A stretch of 7,079 nucleotides of DNA from Acidobacteriota bacterium (GTDB lineage: Bacteria > Acidobacteriota > UBA890). This document shows, in pieces, positions 6,567-7,079 of the stretch. The notes under the pieces were generated by a model. That model searched no databases. It was given only the letters and a program-made list of their open reading frames with translations, and was not told where the DNA came from. Position numbers and translations under genes: made by a program. How positions within the stretch are numbered: the stretch's first letter is position 1; each line of letters starts with the position of its first letter. The stretch spans positions 7,093-14,171 of the forward strand of contig PBML01000059.1 in NCBI GenBank assembly GCA_002722645.1, read 5' to 3'.

Positions 6567-6926
6567 TCACTCTTGCAAGATCTCAATATCGTAGCCATCT
6601 GGATCCTTAATAAATATGTATTTCGATCCAGTTTCCGGGCGGCTACCGCGATAATCCCACCCCACACTCTCCACCTTCTCAATGACAGCATCGAGGTTTC
6701 CTGTAAAGAAGGCAAGGTGACCAAACTGGCTTCCCAGCTCATAGTCCCGACCATCTTTATTGAACGTCAGTTCAATATAGTGATGCCCGTCCTCGCCAGT
6801 GAGAAATACAAGGATTGCATCACCGAGGTCCTTACGACGTACCTCATGCAGGCCCAGGAAGTTTGAATAGAAATCAAGAGAGCGTTCAAGATCACGCACG
6901 CGAATCATCGTGTGAGCCAGTTTCAT
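6567..6926 (-). CDS. gloA: Glyoxalase I (lactoylglutathione lyase-like), VOC superfamily
   Basis: A 119-residue metalloenzyme expected to isomerise the hemithioacetal of methylglyoxal and glutathione to S-lactoylglutathione. Alignment by eye with E. coli GloA places all four metal ligands: His5 (LAHTMIRV), Glu52 (YIELTFN), His70 (FGHLAF) and Glu115 (YDIEIL). The substrate-contacting Arg9 and the FYSNFLGL and KDPDGYDIE signatures are also kept. It is about 16 residues shorter than the E. coli enzyme, from a trimmed loop before the second ligand and no C-terminal tail, and resembles the compact, non-zinc (Ni/Co-type) bacterial class; metal preference is inference. The start ATG at 6926 has GAGG at 6935-6938, eight bases away. 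It is the first recognisable gene of a minus-strand pair with the zinc-ribbon gene. A different VOC-family substrate cannot be excluded, but the full ligand set and the HTMIRV/ELGSQFGH context favour glyoxalase I. Confidence 0.88.
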   Translation of the reverse strand: MKLAHTMIRVRDLERSLDFYSNFLGLHEVRRKDLGDAILVFLTGEDGHHYIELTFNKDGRDYELGSQFGHLAFFTGNLDAVIEKVESVGWDYRGSRPETGSKYIFIKDPDGYDIEILQE

Positions 6927-7079
6927 CTTACAAACCTCGGGTTGGGTCGGCTATCAAGCACTTCTCCATAAGTGAACCCTATACCTTGGGCGGCACACCG
7001 TATGCGTTCCAAAACTGCACCTCACAAACAGGCTGTACCCTGATCACTGAGTGCCCCAACTTGCGAGCTTGGCGCGACA

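Noticed and set aside
6554..6754. N-terminal extension of the zinc-ribbon frame giving a 148-residue protein
   Set aside because: The extra 67 residues run through gloA in another frame and have no family similarity; the product plainly begins at MPIYEY (ATG 6553).
6979..7079. Possible C-terminal end (about 32 codons, ending at TAG) of an upstream minus-strand gene at the window edge
   Set aside because: It is short, unrecognised, and the opposite plus-strand frame is open over the same bases, so coding status cannot be decided. The rest of 6927-7079 shows only the gloA leader.

Overview
This is a gene-dense bacterial window with six complete, intact protein genes and one divergent, promoter-bearing gap. 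No mobile element, CRISPR array, tRNA, rRNA or pseudogene was seen. Base composition is moderate (low to mid 50s percent G+C by eye). An exported beta-propeller protein with a cleavable-type signal peptide points to a cell with a Gram-negative type envelope. The propeller's opening motif (DWPQLLGPRRDG) is of a kind often seen in Acidobacteriota and Planctomycetota, and the desaturase resembles the cyanobacterial/proteobacterial DesC-like acyl lipid or acyl-CoA enzymes. The phylum is therefore a guess, with an acidobacterial or proteobacterial metagenomic lineage most likely.

Layout: a membrane fatty-acid desaturase is encoded on the minus strand at 14-877. It diverges from aconitase (acnA, plus strand, best start 1108, stop 3822) across a gap of 230 bases. 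A perfect TATAAT box in that gap faces the desaturase. A small stand-alone GGQ-domain ribosome-rescue protein (ArfB-like, 3846-4229) follows acnA after only 23 bases. After a further 97 bases comes a KDPG/KHG-type aldolase (4327-5025). Its 3' end overlaps by 44 bases the start of a secreted PQQ-like beta-propeller protein (4982-6268).

Converging on these from the right is a minus-strand pair: glyoxalase I (gloA, 6567-6926), then, 13 bases further on, an FmdB-type zinc-ribbon protein (6308-6553). The last 153 bases hold the gloA leader and possibly the tail of an upstream gene.

The genes are mostly central metabolism and housekeeping: membrane lipid unsaturation, TCA cycle, ribosome rescue, 2-keto-3-deoxy sugar acid cleavage and methylglyoxal detoxification. 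No clear undescribed multi-gene system is visible. The points most worth a second look are the aldolase, which keeps the Schiff-base lysine but has altered carboxylate- and phosphate-binding positions, and the stand-alone GGQ protein placed directly behind aconitase.
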